From Coccinella septempunctata (Eukaryota; Arthropoda; Insecta; Coleoptera; Coccinellidae), in the NCBI RefSeq assembly GCF_907165205.1, contig NC_058198.1, positions 1,267,501 to 1,331,500 on the forward strand: 64,000 nucleotides of DNA. The letters run 5' to 3'. The notes beneath the pieces were generated by a model. It ran no database searches. It saw only the letters and a list, made by a program, of their open reading frames with translations, and was not told where the DNA came from. The position numbers and the translations under genes were made by a program. How positions within the stretch are numbered: the first letter of the stretch is position 1; the number at the start of each line of letters is the position of its first letter. This document shows, piece by piece, positions 13,028 through 26,420 of this stretch.

Positions 13028-15707
13028 AATATTATGTAATGATTATGTTATATTTGATTTTATATTCAACGTTGAACATTTCCTACTCTTTCCTGAATTA
13101 TGAAGTTTATATGAAATACATTCTTGACTAAAAACATGTTTTTCATTTGTCCTCACAAATTAAAAAAAAAATTAGTTCATGATGGACAAAAAAAAGCTGC
13201 CATGGATAATGAACAATAAAATCTACAAATATAAATTTATTGAAATACAAACGTGGAGTTTTACATTGGAAATAACTTTAAACAATTGATATAATTGGTC
13301 AAATTAATTTTCTGTTACCTCTCAAATATGGTCATGAATAAACAATTATCGACATAAAAACTTAATGTCTCATGATAATATTCTACTTTAAATAACCTGC
13401 AACATTTACAAGTTCCTAAAAAATCTGCAACTGTATAAAAAGTACAATTTCAGACATCTGTATTTCAGCCTGAAAATTGTAAAATTTCATAACTTAATGT
13501 ACATACTCATCATAATTTATATTAACAAATTGATGATTATAAAATGTGCTCTTATTTTTAATAGAATATATTCTTGATCTCCATATTTTAGTTACTTGCA
13601 GAAAACTAAGACCCGTGTAACCAAGGTAAGGAATCTATGGAAGACTGCTCGCATCCTTAGATTTCAAAGAATTGGTAGAACGACTCACAACAAAATATAT
13701 AGCAAAGATTTCCGAAGGAAATTTATGATCAAATAATTTACTTCTATTTGCAGAATATCAACTATTTACATGAGCTGACAAATGTCTGAAATTTCAGAGA
13801 AATCATGCCAATTATGAATAAACACTTTGAAAAAAAAAAAACTCTGCACATGTATGGATCTTTTAGAAAATATTATATACAGTTTATAATACAAGTGAAT
13901 AATTCTGGATGCAATTTTCTTTGACAACATTTTCAGTTTTGAATAGCAACTATTGACACCAAAAAATGTTGGATCAGAAGTGAAAATTGATAATTTCCGT
14001 TTGAATGAAATATTAGTAATAAAAATAGTGGATTGCAAGAAAAGGCTTTGACCATTGATAATATGTTATCAAAGAACACTGATACAGTGAAAATCATAAC
14101 AACATATTTTTCTAATTTCATCTCAAATAATACTGATTTCTTCACTTCTCCAAACCAATCAACACACATTTGACCAAAAACTTTTGTACACAGATGGGCA
14201 GTCATTTCCTCAATAAAAATATGTATTTGAGGCTACATTGTGAACTTTTTCGACATCAATTATTATGGAATAATAAAATATCCGTAGACCTAGTTAATAT
14301 ACTACAAAATATATTCAATAAGTAGACTACATCTTATCTATTTTGGTTTCTCCTATATTGCTTTGTGGTTCAAAACCTGTGATGAAAATTGGGAATTATG
14401 AGCAGTTTTTTTTAAAGTTATACTAGAAAGAATAAGCTATTAAAAGAAAATATTATATTAATGTCATTGAAACATCAATTTGTAGAATGAAACAAACTTT
14501 TAAACCAAATTAATTCGAACCGATAAAAACAGATACCATGATTTTGACTAGAACTGTATTGAAGATTCTCAATAACAATATCACAAGTTGGAAGTAAGTG
14601 CTGTTGATCCACCTTGGGGGAGTCATGGCTTTAGTACAAATACTAAATATCTCAAATACATGGTGCAAGTGAAGTTGTCTAGGCAAACAAACCAATATGT
14701 TGGTTATTCCTGAAAAATCCACCGAACCTTCAAAATGTATTCAAATGCTCCATTCATTCACTAGGTACAGATGAGTATTGATTGATTTTGATCATTAATT
14801 TATATACAGGTTACTTAAAACAGTACGTCATAAGATTATCAAGTACTTGGTTGTTTGAAAATAATTTTGAATAGTAGATGGTTTGTTTCACTAACACGTG
14901 AATTTTCAGTATTAAAGTAAAATCCCTTTGTATAAAAATAACGTTACAAAATCATTCATATGGGTTTGAACATTATCCTAAGAAATAAATATTCATTTAA
15001 TTTGGTTAAGAATTTTTTCGTTCCTGAACACAATTTAGAAAACGGAAAAAATCGATAAGCTGCTAGTATTATACAACATGAATGGATTTTCCCCACAATT
15101 ATGCTTCTTTTCACCAAATCAACCTGAAATCGTTTGAATACTCCCGAAATTCGAATGTAATATAGTTAGTTTAAAAGGAATAAAATAAAAGCCCCATTAA
15201 AATTCATGAATTATGTATCTTTGAATAAAATTATTCTGAACAAAATCTTCGCAAAAATGTATGACTAGAGAAATTTTCAGACTTCTTTTGGTGATTAATT
15301 TGCATAACATTGTTTAAAAATAGTTTAAAAATTTAATTAAAATCCATATATTGATTAGTGAATATCGAGAATATCAAATTGCATTATTGAAATGAGAGAA
15401 AGCATAATTGTGGAAAATATTGTTTTAGTTTTAATCCTTCAAGAAAGTTACAGAAAAACACAAAAGGAGTAAGAAAATTATACAAAAGAGATGCTGAGTT
15501 TGTCGCATAAACAACATGGATTTTTCCAAATAACACAATCTAATGAATGCGACAGACTTCACACATGAGACAATTCATCAACTGAATATATTCACCATGA
15601 TTCATTTTGCAACCGAATTAATATAAGATCTCCTAAAAAGTTTATATAAATTTGTAGTTCATTCTTACGTAATTACTATACACAGCACTAATCAAAGTGT
15701 CCAAGGG
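13028..15707. other. Convergent 3' region of AP-3 beta and Nipped-B
   Basis: This 2.7-kb AT-rich stretch lies between two stop codons on opposite strands. The AP-3 beta poly(A) signal candidate is AATAAA at 13215-13220. A minus-strand AATAAA at 13241-13236 would, if used, give Nipped-B a roughly 2.5-kb 3' UTR that nearly meets the AP-3 beta end. There is no ORF with protein-like composition and no repeat ends that I can define. Confidence 0.5.
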
Positions 15708-18700
15708 CTAGGCCAGGAAGTCTGGGTCACTGTAATCGTTTTCACTGTCGTCACCTGATGAATTTGCGTATTTTCTCCGCTTTTTTTTATGCCTATGTTT
15801 TCTAGTTTTTTCCGAAACTCTTTGGGTTCGCGAACGTTTGGTTTCACTGTCAAGTCTCCTATTTGAAATCACCAATTTGGGCACTTTCGGCGTTGTAGTT
15901 GACGTATCCTGGAAACACGACATCATTTAAAACTATATTCAACCAGAATATTAAAAAAAAATACAACCCAATACTATTTCAACATGTGAAAAACTTTTTT
16001 AGAGTACAATTCTTCTGCTTACCTTGAAATTTTCTAAAGCCATCTGGTCAGAAGGTGTAAGAACAGAGGATTGTTGTGCATTGTTACTAGCATTGACTCC
16101 AGTAAGGTTATTAGCAATATTGGGGATGACCTTATTCTCCTCATCATCTAAATCATCAGGATCCAGTTGTAACATCAATTGCTTGAACTTGAAAAAAAAA
16201 GAGAATTGGTTTGGGGTAAAGAGATTGAAGAAGAAAAAACATACATCTAAATATTGCCTTATGAGATCCCTCCTCCCATCTTCATCTAAGTACTCGGAAA
16301 GATCTCCTTGCTTCAATTTTTGAAACGTTGATTTTGGATTGAAAAGTGAATTATTCCTCCGCGTTATGCTTTTTTCATAAACTTTAGCTGCTTCAGTTGG
16401 GGAATACTGTTGTATCTTACTGAAAATAGGAAAAATACCATGTGAAAGGGGTTACGATGTTGATTATTCAACAAACCTGTCGCTAAGGCCATAAATTTCT
16501 TTGATGTGCTGTTTCAACATAAGCAGAAGCAAGCAACCCTGGGCAGCAGTCATACATGATTGTAAATGTAAAGTGTCTTCTGGCATCCTGCTGACTAAGG
16601 CATCTTCGTCATCATCATCTTCATCCAGTGCAGATATGCTATTGTTCACCATTTCACCATTTTCTGATTGCAGTGTCAACTTTTGGTTATCAGGTAATAT
16701 AAGACCCTGAAATGATTAATCGTTTACCACATTTTCAAACTGCAGGTATTAAAGTAACTAACCTCTCTAAAGGATTGTAATAAATTAGTACCGGAGACTG
16801 AGATCATTATATCAATGTGATGTACTATAAATAAGGGTTCATCTTGCACTTGATAAGGAAAATAAGCCAAATTGTCAGCCAAATAAAGCATAAAAGATAA
16901 TGTTGTTCTCTGAAAAAATTACGTTAATGAATTTTCACTAATTCAACAAATACAAAACTTACCGCATGCTCATCAAACTGTTTTAAGATATTAAGTATTA
17001 AGGCACGTCTTTGTTGTCTGATATTGCGCAAAAGAGAATATAAAAAACCATTCAGAGCAGCTGGATATTCTCCAGCCTCCTTCACTTTACAACCTCTGAT
17101 TACACCTTCTCCTTGTAGAATTTTTTGTAATTGGTAAGACAATCGTATACCAAAAGTGGCTTTGGTGTGTGTGAAACCCGGATATCTGGATTCAATGTCT
17201 TGTAATAGTTTATCAGCTGTATGTGATACCAGTTTTTCTGCATCAGTACTCATGCAAATCAAACAGGGTACAACCTGAAAATTATGACAAGAAAAATTAA
17301 TATGAAATCAATCAATTAACAGATTAAAACTATTCACATTTGAAATATAATTTTTACCTGGACCGGATGAACTAAACCCTGATTAAAAACCAACTGGATG
17401 ACTTTGAGGCTGGCTTTTCTAACTGATAAATCGGTATGCAAATATGCTTGTAAGATCTCCTTCAGGTATATCTGAATAATTGTACTGGCCATGCCCGATG
17501 AAACATCCCCCATTTCCTTTAAATTTTCCTCTTTGGATCTTTTGTCCCACTCCAAGTTTTGCTGCACCATTCTATTCTCTTCCTCTACCAAATAATTTTC
17601 GATATTCAGAAGAACCTGTGTTTTCAAACTGTGAGAAGCTTCTGGAGAGACCAACACATTATGATAGAACATTTTCAGATCGTTCTCCAACATAAACTCG
17701 TAATGCCTTATGCAAATACTTCCCAGGGCCTTCAAAGTGTTCATTTGGATATCCTGATCTTCCAAATGAAGATAATACATCATGAGTTGGTACACCTGTT
17801 CTTTAATGTCGGGATCTAAATCGCCAACAACTTCTGGATCTTTAAAATTAAAATGACAAAGGAGTAACCCAACTATAAAAAATGATCTTCTCACTGTTGG
17901 TCTAGTGGTCATATTATTCACATATTTCTCGTAATCCGTTTCCAATTGATGCTTATAACACACAAGGTTCTGATAATATTTCTTGAAGATGTCCCTTATC
18001 AATTTGAAATTCCTGGTTACTTTGTTTATGATGGATCCCAAACATGATAAACAGCTGCTAACAATTGGACGAGTTTGCTTCAGTACCAGTTTGATGGAGT
18101 CTTCCTCCAACTGTGCTAGGAATGAATCACTTGGATGTTCCATCAATGGAACGACCATTTCCAACATTCTTGCAACACTTGTTATTATCTCTATATCCCC
18201 AGCAGACTGACACTTCAAACCGAGATAAGGTTGTAGTGTGCTGGCGTGTTTAACAAGCAACTGTGGCCTAATCCTTGCGAAAAGATGTAATGTCGTCAGA
18301 CAAGCTACCAATCTTTGAGAAGCAGAAGAATTATCGTTTGTTTCCTCTAAACGCAGCACATTTTCTATTAGACAATCAACTATTTGTCTACATGCAAGCA
18401 ATAATGCTTTTGGTGGTTCAGATTGAACTTTAGTTGAATCCTCCTTATCTTCTTTGGGTTTGAAGAGCTGAAATATCAAAAGAAATTTTATGAGTTCTAG
18501 ATGTAAAAAAGGCCTGTTGGGTTCTCCCATTCATCACCATTACATTAATTTACTTACGCTAACTAGAAGTTGCTCAAACCACTCCAGACCAATATCCTTG
18601 GAAGATGCTACAACATCTGTAATATTCATAACTTTCCTCAATAGAGAAGTGTCTTTTGTAGGCGTGAACCACATATTCTGAAAGACCTCCATAACCAACT

Positions 18701-21700
18701 TCCTTATGCCCTCTTCATCGTTCACCCTCCTGATCATTTTCACACAAATTTCCGGTATTTTTGGGAAGTCAGGACATTCTATGCATATATCTTTCAAAAT
18801 TTTTATCACCCTCTTTCTAACACTGACACCTGTATCTAATATTCTTGCAGACAGCATTTCATAATACTTGTCAATCAACTCGGGTCGACTCAAAACGAAT
18901 TTCCCAACCAGATCAACAGCTGCTTCACGAACGGAAGTAGAGTGGTCAAGAAAAGAATGGTTCACACCCATTTGCATGTCGTGCCGTCCCAAGACTGATG
19001 GATCGGCCTCCACAATCATCGTAAGACACTTCATAGCTTTGGTCCTTATTGCGATTGAAGTTTCTTTAAGAACTATAAGAATCTGAAACATCAAGATTAG
19101 TTCAGATGAGAAAATTAAAAGAACACCATTGAGGGACTTACTGCTTTGAGATACTTGTCGAAGCTTTGGCAGAAAAACCGTTTGGATGCTAAATATTGAG
19201 CTATTAATTCAGCGCTGTTGTAATCAATATAGGTTTGAAATATTTGTACTCTATTTCCAGATGATATGGCTTCCTGAAATGGTTTAATTTTGGTTATCAG
19301 AAATTTTTTCCGTTCATCCAAAAGTTTAAATTTTTCCGCATTCTCCTGATTCACAGATTCTTTATTTTCATCTTCGGTTAACTCATCCTCTGAGTTTTCC
19401 CGTCTTTTGGATTTGTACATGTTCTTTTTGTTTGTTTTATTTCCAGACGCCAGATGCATCTTTTCACTCACTACATCTTTGTACCACTGGGATATATAGA
19501 AGTGCCTTGCATATTTGTAGGATTGATCACTCTGAGCTTTCACCGATAGAAAATCTAACAGAACTTTTTGCAGGAATACAGTTCTTTCCTCGTCTGTGTC
19601 TTCCGAATACTTCTTTTTCTGAAATAAATTGCAAAAAGGTAATTTTTGTATTTTTCTTCAAATTTCCTGCATTCTCACCTTGGAAGTTCCGTCCTCCTTG
19701 CTTTTTGATTCCTCGTTTTTTATATCTTTAATCATTTGGTCTATAGTGTTGAGCTTACACCTGGACATCACACTGTCTCTCCTGAGTCTCGCTGCCACAA
19801 CCCCCAAGTAGTCCAAACTCACAACCCTGAGCGACATATCTGTTCCCTTATTTGAAAAATTGCTGACAAGCATACAGCCCAACAAACTCAGAAGAAGTTC
19901 TGTAGCTGGCCATTCCGGTTTGTTAACAGTTGACAATAAATCTTGGACGAAATTTTCGAATAAAGGACGGTAATCAATGTCTTCATTCTTGCTGCCGCAC
20001 TTGTTCAAGAAAACGGCAAGAAATGTCCCAGCAATCGATCTGGCCTTTTCAATATTATTACAAATGAGCACGTCCCTATCTACGTCCTACGATGGTAAAA
20101 ATAACGTGAAATAATTGAAAAGATATGATAACTTTAAAACTTACATTTTTCACATTCTCTTTGGCTTGCTCAAATGGATCACGACAATCGTATGTCAAAT
20201 TCTCAGGTAAGGCAACAACACATTGTATTAATTGTAAAACTAGAGCTGTCAACATTTGTATGTGTTCTTCACTATTCAGTCGGTAAGTTCTTAAGCTACG
20301 TTTGGTACTTGGAAGGCGGGCAATAGAAGCCAAGATATCATCTAATAATAATCTCCGATGTGATTCATACCTTGTAAATATCTGAATAATGAAAACGCAC
20401 AATGTGAGTATAACCTGTGTCCAATATTCATATGTTACGGTTCCTAAATAAAAGAAAACTCACCGTTGTTACTAATTTGAGGCAAGCTAGTTGAAGATCA
20501 CTAACATTTTCAGCAAAAAACGGGGACACACCCATAGAAGATGCATGTAAAACGGAGGTATCTGTCAAAACTTGTATGTTGAGCAGTTCAGCCAGTAGGT
20601 TTACCAACTCTGATATTTTGGTATACAAGAGTAGAATTCCTTTCTCAGACACTGATGTTTTCTTTCTCCTTCCGTCTTTTTTCTTGTTATCTAGTCTATA
20701 TGTAGAATCAAAACTGGGAAATATGGTATTATGCAAATGATACTTAATGAACAAAACCACCCTGTCTATAACTTCTTCTATGTACACTCTTTTTGGCATG
20801 TTCGGAGATGTCATTATATACAAGCATACCAAGCAGGCATCTGCCGCTCCCATCACTCTCTCCATTGTTGTTTCTAGCCAATATTGCCTTATACTCTCAC
20901 TGTCTTCCTAAATATTAAAACACGTTGAAATTAATCTATTCAGTATAGAAATAGATGAACTTACATCGGTTATGGGCGAAACTTTATCTCCCCCTCTAAT
21001 GTTAATTTCCAAGACACCTAACAATCTAACCAGTCGATCTGTTGGGATCGATTCCATTGCACCTAATATTTTTAGTTTTGCCGCTTCAGTACACAATTCT
21101 TGCATGATTATTCTACTCAACAAGTAATCATCTTGAATTATTCCATCATCATCTGAAAATTAACAAATAGAAAATAAAAAACAGTTTCACCTAGGTTAGA
21201 GACATACTTATTTCTGTAACATCTATTTCTTCTGCAGATTTCAACACGTGCTCTATTGACTTATTGAACCTCAAAAAAGTATTTGTCTCCATCAATTCCT
21301 CTTGGGATAATTTTTCTAGAACGGGCACAAACTTCTTTTCCAAACGCCTCAACTTCGGTTTGGAAACATAAGTTTCTGTTTGTTCTTCAACGGCAGGTTC
21401 CCTCCGTCGCTTCCTATTAGTACCAACAAGGGCTGAGAAGGTATCAGGTACATAGTCATCTTCATCACTTTCAACTGTGCTCTTCTTTTTCTCCTTTTTC
21501 TTAAGCGGAAGATTATCTTCCTCCGATTCAGAACTGAAAAAAATTTTCATAAAATGATTCATCCAACTATGAACACTTTTGTTGCTGATGCATACCCTTT
21601 TCCCTCTTTTTTCTTCACATCTTCGTCTTTTTGAATTTCTGGTACAATACCGAGGTCTTTTGCTAGCTTAGGTTTGTTTGCAGCAAACTTTGTTAAACTT

Positions 21701-24278
21701 TCCAATATCTGCTGCTGGTCTTCATTCGATAACTTAGCTAATTTTACTACAGGGTATCTCATACAAGTAGTAAGCATTTCTGTACTTTTTTCTTCCAATT
21801 GGCTAGGATCATACTCAGGCAAAGGCTCTTTTGTCATTGCTCCGTTTGTAGTTATTAATGTTTGGGGAGATTTTAGAGATTCGCTGTCTGATTGTGATGA
21901 ATCCTGTTTTGATTTCGCCCTTGCTCTGGAGCTTCTTGTGTTACTTTCTAAATTCGAAGGAACAGGTGATGGAGAAGGTGCTTCTACACTGTGCTGAGGT
22001 GAAGAACCTGATAAGAGATAATAATTAAATTCATTTTACCACCACAAATAGTTTAATGAATAACCATCAGAAGAAACTTACAAGATGCACCTCTAGGTGG
22101 TCTTCTCAACTGTCTGAGCTGTTCAGTTGTGACATTTGCATGTGGTTCCTTAGCAGACAGGATTGCGTCTTGCAGACAATCATCAGCAATATTCATAGGC
22201 GACTTAATGGTTGAAGATGCTGAGTTTTTACAATTTACAGGCACAGTAGAATTGGTTTTCAATTCGGTAATGACAGAAGGCCTAGGATTCGACGTACTCT
22301 CTGGAGCTTTTGTAGCTGGTGAAGGAGAAGAGGGTTTCTCTTGCAAACTCCCACTATTTCCACTTTGAGGTGCCGAAGAGGGCATCTGCTGTTGGGCTCC
22401 TTGTGGATACGTTTGAGTTGCGGGCGATGATATTTGTTTTTGAGGCACAGAAGAGGCGGTTGGTTGCGCTGGCTGTTTCTGAGGTGGAGATAGTTGATTT
22501 TCATTCGTAATGGAAGGATGCAGCAGAGGTGATGGCGTTGATGAGGATTGCTGTACTTGTCGACAAAGTTGTTGACTAGGTTTTTGGTTATTCACCATCG
22601 CAACAGATTGACTAACATTATTTTGCTGGCATACTGGAATATTCAGAAAAAATAAATATATTACAAACAAATGCTAAATGAATCATACAAATTTCATTAT
22701 GTAAAATATTCACCTGGTAAACCACTGAACACAGATGGATTGGAACTCAACATTGCTTTAAGTAATAAAGGCATTTCTTCATGCTGATCCAGGCCAAGCT
22801 CAGATGGAGCATAATTATCTTTAACGTCAATATGCTCTGCGGATGTTTGGATAAGCGACTGAATGAGCTGAGGTATCAAAACTTCATCTTGAATCCCAAG
22901 CAGATTTTGAGCCTCTTCTGCTACTCTCGGGTGAAATAAAAGTGACTTATTACCCAAAGATTGAGGAGAAGGGGTAGGTAAAGGCATTTCAGGAAGCACT
23001 GTCAAAAAACAGAAAAAATATTTTAGTGGTTAATAAAATGGTAAGGTTTAACCCCATAATATAAGGAGCCTATCAATTCTACATTTAGTGGAAAAAAACC
23101 AAGTGTCACTATGAATGAGAAAATTATCAGATCAAGCTACCCCCCATTATTTGGACTCGGAAATGAGGATTTATTATAATATTTAACGGTTTAAGCTGTT
23201 TCAAGTGGAATTAATGAATATACAACCCATCTTTATTCACAAATTTTACTCACAGGAGGAGTTGATGCAGAGAGCTATTAAAAACATAGTACCTATCATG
23301 ATTATGAACTAGCATATTTGATGTGGGTGAATGTATGATATTCGAAACACCATATTTCATATAAAAAGTTTCATGACCACACCACATAACTATTGTAATC
23401 CAAAATGTAAGTATAGTTCTTTGCCATTCGCAACTCGAAGGCAATTGAATTTTCATTATTCTATTATTTTTTCAAGAAATATTTATTCCTCATAGTTATG
23501 TCATCTTCGAACAAAAACAAACACTATAATCGCTTTGTTGAAGGAAGTTGTTCATTGTTTTATTAATTTGATTATGATACGAAATTGGATAATTGACAAA
23601 GGTTAGCTTCCAAATGATGAAACGAATCAGTAAAGAAACAAATTCTGTTTATTTCATCAGATATATTTATTGCCTCTTTCAATCAAACCTCAAACCTGGA
23701 AAAGAAAAGGTTACATAAACATTGCTTAGTGGTCATGGGAATAAAAGACAACAACCAAAATTCAATATAAATGCCGTCATTTAAGTATGTGATATGCCAT
23801 CTAGTATACTGCAACTCAGAAGGAAGATTCACATCATAAATAATATGGATACAAAATCTTACATAGAGCAGCACAGTGGGTTTACCTCCAAATAATTATA
23901 TGAATACATATCTCTTACCTGCTCATTTCAAAAAATACTCTTGTACACTTCTGAACACCTTAAAAACTTGGATAAATCACTAAAAAAGAAACTGTAGAGA
24001 AACCAATTCAACATAGAGCACAACAAAAGTCTCTAGCTGAGTCAATATTACATGTTAAAGCTAAAAGGAAAGTTTATGACACAATAGGACATGCTTAAGA
24101 CATCGAGATATTATATTGTTGTCGGGGTGAGATTATCAGATAGGCTCCTTATGACAGTGGGGGAACTTTACCTTAAGTTTTCAGTATAAGGTCAAAGTAT
24201 TAAATTGTACTCACAGTCAGTAAGACTTGCAACCCCTGCCAATGTGGTGATGGGAACACTTGGTACTTCACGATCCAT
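15708..24278 (-). CDS. Nipped-B: Nipped-B / NIPBL (Scc2) cohesin loader
   Basis: Scc2-type subunit of the cohesin loader. It acts with MAU2 to load cohesin on chromatin and supports enhancer-promoter communication. Eighteen exons close to 2,085 residues: 24278-24215, 22998-22714, 22633-22082, 22007-21596, 21533-21208, 21152-20965, 20907-20464, 20381-20145, 20086-19679, 19618-19142, 19082-18558, 18467-17358, 17274-16963, 16909-16763, 16706-16477, 16419-16245, 16187-16023, 15908-15708. Exons 1-2 encode the MAU2-binding start (VPITTLAGVASLTDLL). A low-complexity Ser/Pro/Gln region follows in exon 3. The HEAT-repeat body then matches NIPBL closely (TSPNMPKRVYIEEVIDRV, RPLFENFVQDLLSTVNKP, SVRKRVIKILKDICIE, LKEMGDVSSGM). 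The C-terminus ends in DYSDPDFLA. It is shorter than human NIPBL because the disordered N-terminal third is reduced. A splice acceptor just 5' of the ATG implies a further 5' UTR exon. Confidence 0.94.
22999..24214 (-). other. First coding intron of Nipped-B
   Basis: A 1.2-kb AT-rich intron isolates the first 21 codons. No nested gene or repeat ends recognised. Several short open frames are chance. Confidence 0.5.
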
Positions 24279-26420
24279 CTCCACAGAGGAATTTAATGCT
24301 TTCACCCAACCAACATAACAAAAACTGAACCTACAAAAGACATTGTAAATAAATAATAGATAACTGTAAACATGTCACCAATGAAAATTTTTCATTACTT
24401 AACCTAAATGAATAGTTAATGTATCATTCAGAATACAATTCACTATTCTATCTCACAAGCAAAAGGATATGGAGTATGTTAATACCATAAATTGTTTCTG
24501 TTTATATATGAAAGCAGATTGTTTTTAATGATTACAACCAGACTGAAAACAAATGCTAAATGACATAACTGTCAAAAGCTTTCTTAATATCTGCCTGACA
24601 TTTAACTGTAAAAAGCTCCAATTTAATTTGGGTGATACATATTGAATCCCAGAATATTTGGACCCATGGTTTCACTCGATACTAGACTTGAAACCTGTCT
24701 TAACAATTACCTGGCGGATGCATTGTTGGGGTATTTGTTTTCCTTAGCCTCTTTACAGATTCCATTCGTGTATTGGGGTCAACCAGTACTAGTGTTACTT
24801 ATTAGTTATCAACATCTTGATATCCATGTTTAGAGCTATTCATAAGTTACACTGAAATTCACGATTCATATTATATACAAAATAATGAAATTGAATGGCG
24901 ACGTTCCAAACACAAGTTGATTGAATTGGATAGACAAACTCCAGTTATCCAAAATCTACTCAATCGGTAACTCTTTCGATTTCGATGTTATCTGACAGAT
25001 GGCAGAGTTCCCCAAAAAACTTGCCTTTCTTCGTTATCTTTTATTGGAGATGCAAGTGAACTCTGGAATTTTTTCTGCAATGCAAATGAAAAAACAAAGT
25101 TCCTCGGCATTAATTACAAATTTATTTGTTAATTACACATCCGCTATCCGGGGTACTCCGTATTCACTCTGTGCCGCTCCGAGGATTACTCTTTCAGTTC
25201 TGTGTTCTGTGTCTTTCATCAAAGATTACAGATCTCTGTAAACAGTCTTCGATAAAAAAATTACACTTTGCCATGATTCAACATGCTAATACTCTTCCAA
25301 ACGGATTTTTCTGTTTTTAATTGAAAAATGTGATGAATAATTCCTTGAATAATTGAATAATTCCTTGAAATATGTTCTATGGTATCAACCACAGAATACT
25401 AATTTGTAAAAACAAAGAAATTCTGTAATCTGTGATTATTTCACATCGTCAAATAAAGTTAGGTTAGGTTGAGTTAACCTAACTTTTTTTAATTTTTTTG
25501 ATTCATTAGAAAAGAATTTCTAATGATAATCTTTAAGAATTTCTGTTATCATACAAGGACAAAAATCTTAGTACGACTTCTTTTAGTTTGTAATATTTAT
25601 GAGACGAACAGAAATAAGGCTGAAACAGCTCAATTCGTTTGATGAGGTTTCAGCATTCTGAAGCCCCTTTTTAAGGCTTCTCCTAGAATATATACAAATC
25701 TTTCAAGTGAGAGAATACTGGGTTGAATCAAACCTAGAAGCTATTTGCTTTGGAGAATTGTATTTTTGATGATGTGAATCTGCTTCCAATTTCTGCCTGT
25801 TCGAAAGGAGAATATTGTAAGACAGAGTTGCATTTCAAACAATTCCTGGGCTTTTGCTATTAACAATATCGTTTTTTAGCCAATGCAAAAGTAACGCTAT
25901 CAAAAATCCAAAATCCATAAAACAGCTCTGTATATGCAAAAGCATATTTTTATTCCCCACATTTTATTACAAGATAGGAAATTGGCTTTTTTTTCCACAA
26001 AAGAAAAAATGAAGGGTTCCTCAAAGCTCAATGAAATATAAATGAATGAAAATCCATTTCAAAAGAAATTTATATCTGTAATAAATAACATCAGAGATAG
26101 AGGCATTAATCAAAAAAAAATATTTATTCAAAAATTGTGACAAATCCAATTAAAAGAGATCTGAATCTATAAAATTTTGAAATAGAAGTTGGACATTTAG
26201 GCTGAGGCTATATCATTTCATACATTATCATTTCTATAAATTCAGATGCAGTTTTCATGTTGCAAAAAGTAATTTTGTAAAATCTAGTCAGGGTCATAGT
26301 AGTAAAATTTTAATTATTGAAAAAATTAAATATGTATATAATTCATAATTCACACGAATAACTGTTGAAAATAAAAAGGTTGTTTTTTGCAACAGCAATG
26401 TCAGTATAAATAAAAATCTT
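24279..26420. other. Spacer between Nipped-B 5' end and FAM193 3' end
   Basis: Both flanking genes run on the minus strand, so this holds the Nipped-B promoter and 5' UTR plus the FAM193 3' UTR. A minus-strand acceptor at about 24331 (TTTTGTAG before GTTCAG) suggests a spliced Nipped-B leader. A minus-strand AATAAA at 26128-26123, about 290 bp past the FAM193 stop, is its likely poly(A) signal. An 11-bp inverted repeat (AAAGTTAGGTT) sits at about 25456-25487. Cluster B of the CACAGA words lies at 25168-25434. Confidence 0.5.
25168..25434. repeat. CACAGA/TCTGTG word cluster B
   Basis: Five exact hexamers occur, at 25168, 25199, 25206, 25390 and 25429, in both orientations. CTGTAATCTGTG at 25423-25434 is identical to 12 nt of cluster A (8683-8694). 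Words such as CTCCGTA and CTCCGAGG also recall cluster A. It is looser than A and may be an older or truncated copy. Confidence 0.45.
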
